Below, piece after piece: positions 4,683 through 5,922 of a stretch of DNA of 5,922 bases; positions within the stretch are counted from its first letter, which is position 1, and every line of letters begins with the position of its first letter. The position numbers and the translations under genes are program-made. The DNA is taken from NCBI GenBank assembly GCA_016870235.1, contig VGCB01000190.1:1-5922 (forward strand), given 5' to 3'. The stretch is from Actinomycetota bacterium. GTDB taxonomy: Bacteria > Actinomycetota > Thermoleophilia > Gaiellales > Gaiellaceae. Below the pieces are notes generated by a model that saw nothing but the letters and a program-made list of their open reading frames with translations, did no database searches and was not told where the DNA came from.

Positions 4683-5922
4683 GTGTCGGTCGTCGACGTC
4701 GCGCTTCGCGCGCAGGCGTTTGCGCACCGAGCGCAGGCGCGCGCTCTTCGCGGACAGGCGTTCGAGAGCCTGCGTCGCCATCGCAACTACCGGCTCTACT
4801 TCGCCGGGCAGATCGTCTCGCTTGCGGGAACGTGGATGCAGAACGTCGCCCTCACATGGCTCGTCCTCGAGGTGTCGCGCTCGCCGCTCGCGGTCGGCGC
4901 ACTCGTGTTCTGGCGGTTCGTCCCGTACACCGTGCTCGGGCTCGGGGCAGGGGTGATCGCCGATCGGTTCGACTGCCGTCGGGTGCTGATGATCTCGCAG
5001 GCAGGTGCGATGGTGCTGTCCGTCGGGCTCGCGCTCGCGGCGTTCACGGGTGAGGCCACGCTCGTCCTCGTGTACGCGATCGCGGCGCTCGGCGGCCTCA
5101 TGCTCGTGCTCGAGGCGCCGTGCCGGAACGCGCTCACGTTCGAGATGGTCGGCCCGCGCGGGCTGCCGAACGCGGTCGCGCTCAACTCGGCGCTGCTGAA
5201 CGCGTCGCGTGTCGTCGGGCCGGCGATCGCGGGCATCGTGATCGGGGTCGCCGGCGTCGGCGTCTGCTTCCTTGTCAACGCGGCGAGCTTCCTCGCCGTC
5301 CTCGCGGCGCTGGCGGCGATGCGACAGGCCGAGCTCCATCCGGTTGCGAAGGACCGCCACGCCCGTCTGCTGGCCGGGACGTGGGAGGGCTCCCGCTTCG
5401 CCTTCGCCTCGCCCGAGCTGCGACGCGTGCTCGGGATCGTGGCAGTGGTCGCGCTCTTCGGGCTCAACTTCAACACGCTCGTCCCGCTCCTCGCCTCCGA
5501 CCGGCTCCACGTCGGCGCCGAGGCGTTCGGGCTCCTCTCCGCCGCCTTCGGTCTCGGCGCGTGCGCGGGGGCGATCGCGTCGGCGTCGTCGGGCAACGCG
5601 ACCTGGTCGCGCTTCGCCGGCGGCTCGCTCGCCTTCAGCGCGGCCGTGGCGGCCCTCGCCTGGGTGGGGAGCGCGGCCGTGGCCGCAGCGCTCCTCCTCG
5701 TCGCCGGCGCGGGCTTCACGCTCCTGACCGCGAACGGAAACGCCCTCCTCCAGCTCGGCGCTCCCGACCGCCTTCGCGGGCGGATCGTCTCGCTCTACCT
5801 GTTCGCCTTCATAGGCCTGACGCCGCTCGGCGGGCTCATCTCCGGCTGGCTCGTCGACACGGGCGGCGCCCCGCTCGCGTTCTCGGTCGCCGGCGGCGCC
5901 GGCCTGCTCGCGGTCGTCGCCG
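4683..5922 (+). CDS. MFS exporter, MFS_3/EntS-like, cut by the window edge
   Basis: 413 codons are present, with the frame open to the right edge. MFS_3-type exporters run to a little over 400 residues, so only a short C-terminal tail should be missing. Characteristic sequences are FAGQIVSLAGTWMQNVALTWLVLEV (TM1; 40-64), GVIADRFDCRRVL (motif A, 90-102), the LEAPCRNAL segment after TM4 (143-151), NASRVVGPAIAG (173-184) and PDRLRGRIVSLYLF (361-374). About 12 hydrophobic helices are visible, so it is an inner-membrane proton-driven exporter; members export siderophores, macrolides or other drugs, and the substrate here is unknown. GTG 4683 lies 7 bases after the marR stop with TAGGG as a weak ribosome site, so co-transcription is likely. 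The N-terminus carries an unusual extension of about 28 residues built from a 7-residue repeat, ALRAQAF/AHRAQAR/ALRGQAF. Homologues normally begin near residue 29, so a later start cannot be excluded, but no good internal start exists before the ATG at 4836, inside TM1. Confidence 0.92.
   Translation, partial: MSVVDVALRAQAFAHRAQARALRGQAFESLRRHRNYRLYFAGQIVSLAGTWMQNVALTWLVLEVSRSPLAVGALVFWRFVPYTVLGLGAGVIADRFDCRRVLMISQAGAMVLSVGLALAAFTGEATLVLVYAIAALGGLMLVLEAPCRNALTFEMVGPRGLPNAVALNSALLNASRVVGPAIAGIVIGVAGVGVCFLVNAASFLAVLAALAAMRQAELHPVAKDRHARLLAGTWEGSRFAFASPELRRVLGIVAVVALFGLNFNTLVPLLASDRLHVGAEAFGLLSAAFGLGACAGAIASASSGNATWSRFAGGSLAFSAAVAALAWVGSAAVAAALLLVAGAGFTLLTANGNALLQLGAPDRLRGRIVSLYLFAFIGLTPLGGLISGWLVDTGGAPLAFSVAGGAGLLAVVA
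4701..4763 (+). repeat. Three-copy 21-bp in-frame tandem repeat
   Basis: Units at 4701-4721, 4722-4742 and 4743-4763, each seven codons, with CAGGCG at 4713, 4734 and 4755. Unit 1 matches unit 3 at 17 of 21 bases and unit 2 at 15 of 21. It encodes the basic, alanine-rich cytoplasmic N-terminus of the exporter. The exact seven-codon period keeps the reading frame. Confidence 0.65.

Noticed and set aside
4563..5719. Two long minus-strand frames (about 315 and 307 codons) opposite the exporter
   Set aside because: They read as Arg/Glu- or Ser/Ala/Thr-rich low complexity, while the plus strand gives an unmistakable MFS protein with motif A and about 12 hydrophobic segments.

Overview
The window is very GC-rich (G/C at most third codon positions, GTG and TTG starts, short intergenic gaps) and carries chromosomal-type bacterial genes. 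This fits a high-GC actinobacterium. A deep-branching soil lineage such as Thermoleophilia is possible, but that is a guess from style only and nothing here is diagnostic. I see no rRNA, tRNA, CRISPR array, transposase or phage gene.

Layout. (1) Bases 1-194: the possible start of a minus-strand gene that leaves the left edge, then a control region holding a tandem 11-bp direct repeat and a small dyad. (2) 195-1910, plus strand: a two-component system with the kinase first. It has a soluble PAS-like histidine kinase followed by an OmpR/PhoB-class response regulator. An 11-bp-periodic TTCACCA-type repeat resembling an actinobacterial PHO box spans the gene junction. (3) 1911-2161: a convergent intergenic region packed with dyads. 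It holds one short hairpin that has a competing partner, then two large hairpins that are diverged copies of one element in opposite orientation. These two share a loop sequence and keep their stems paired by compensating changes. The second also looks like the terminator of the minus-strand gene. (4) 2162-3178, minus: an exported parallel beta-helix protein with its own likely promoter and an in-frame stop that seems to have cut off the start of its signal peptide. (5) 3258-4202, minus: an unrecognised 314-residue protein. (6) 4238-5922, plus: a MarR-family repressor and an MFS_3 (EntS-like) exporter cut by the right edge. An operator-like palindrome overlaps the apparently leaderless marR start.

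How the parts may work together. The kinase-regulator pair looks like a self-contained signalling operon, possibly autoregulated through the 11-bp repeats. The MarR-MFS pair has the classic layout of a ligand-responsive repressor controlling an efflux pump, and the divergent unknown gene shares its 35-bp intergenic region. The least explained part is the hairpin cluster at 1959-2139, the best candidate here for an undescribed repeat or structured-RNA family.
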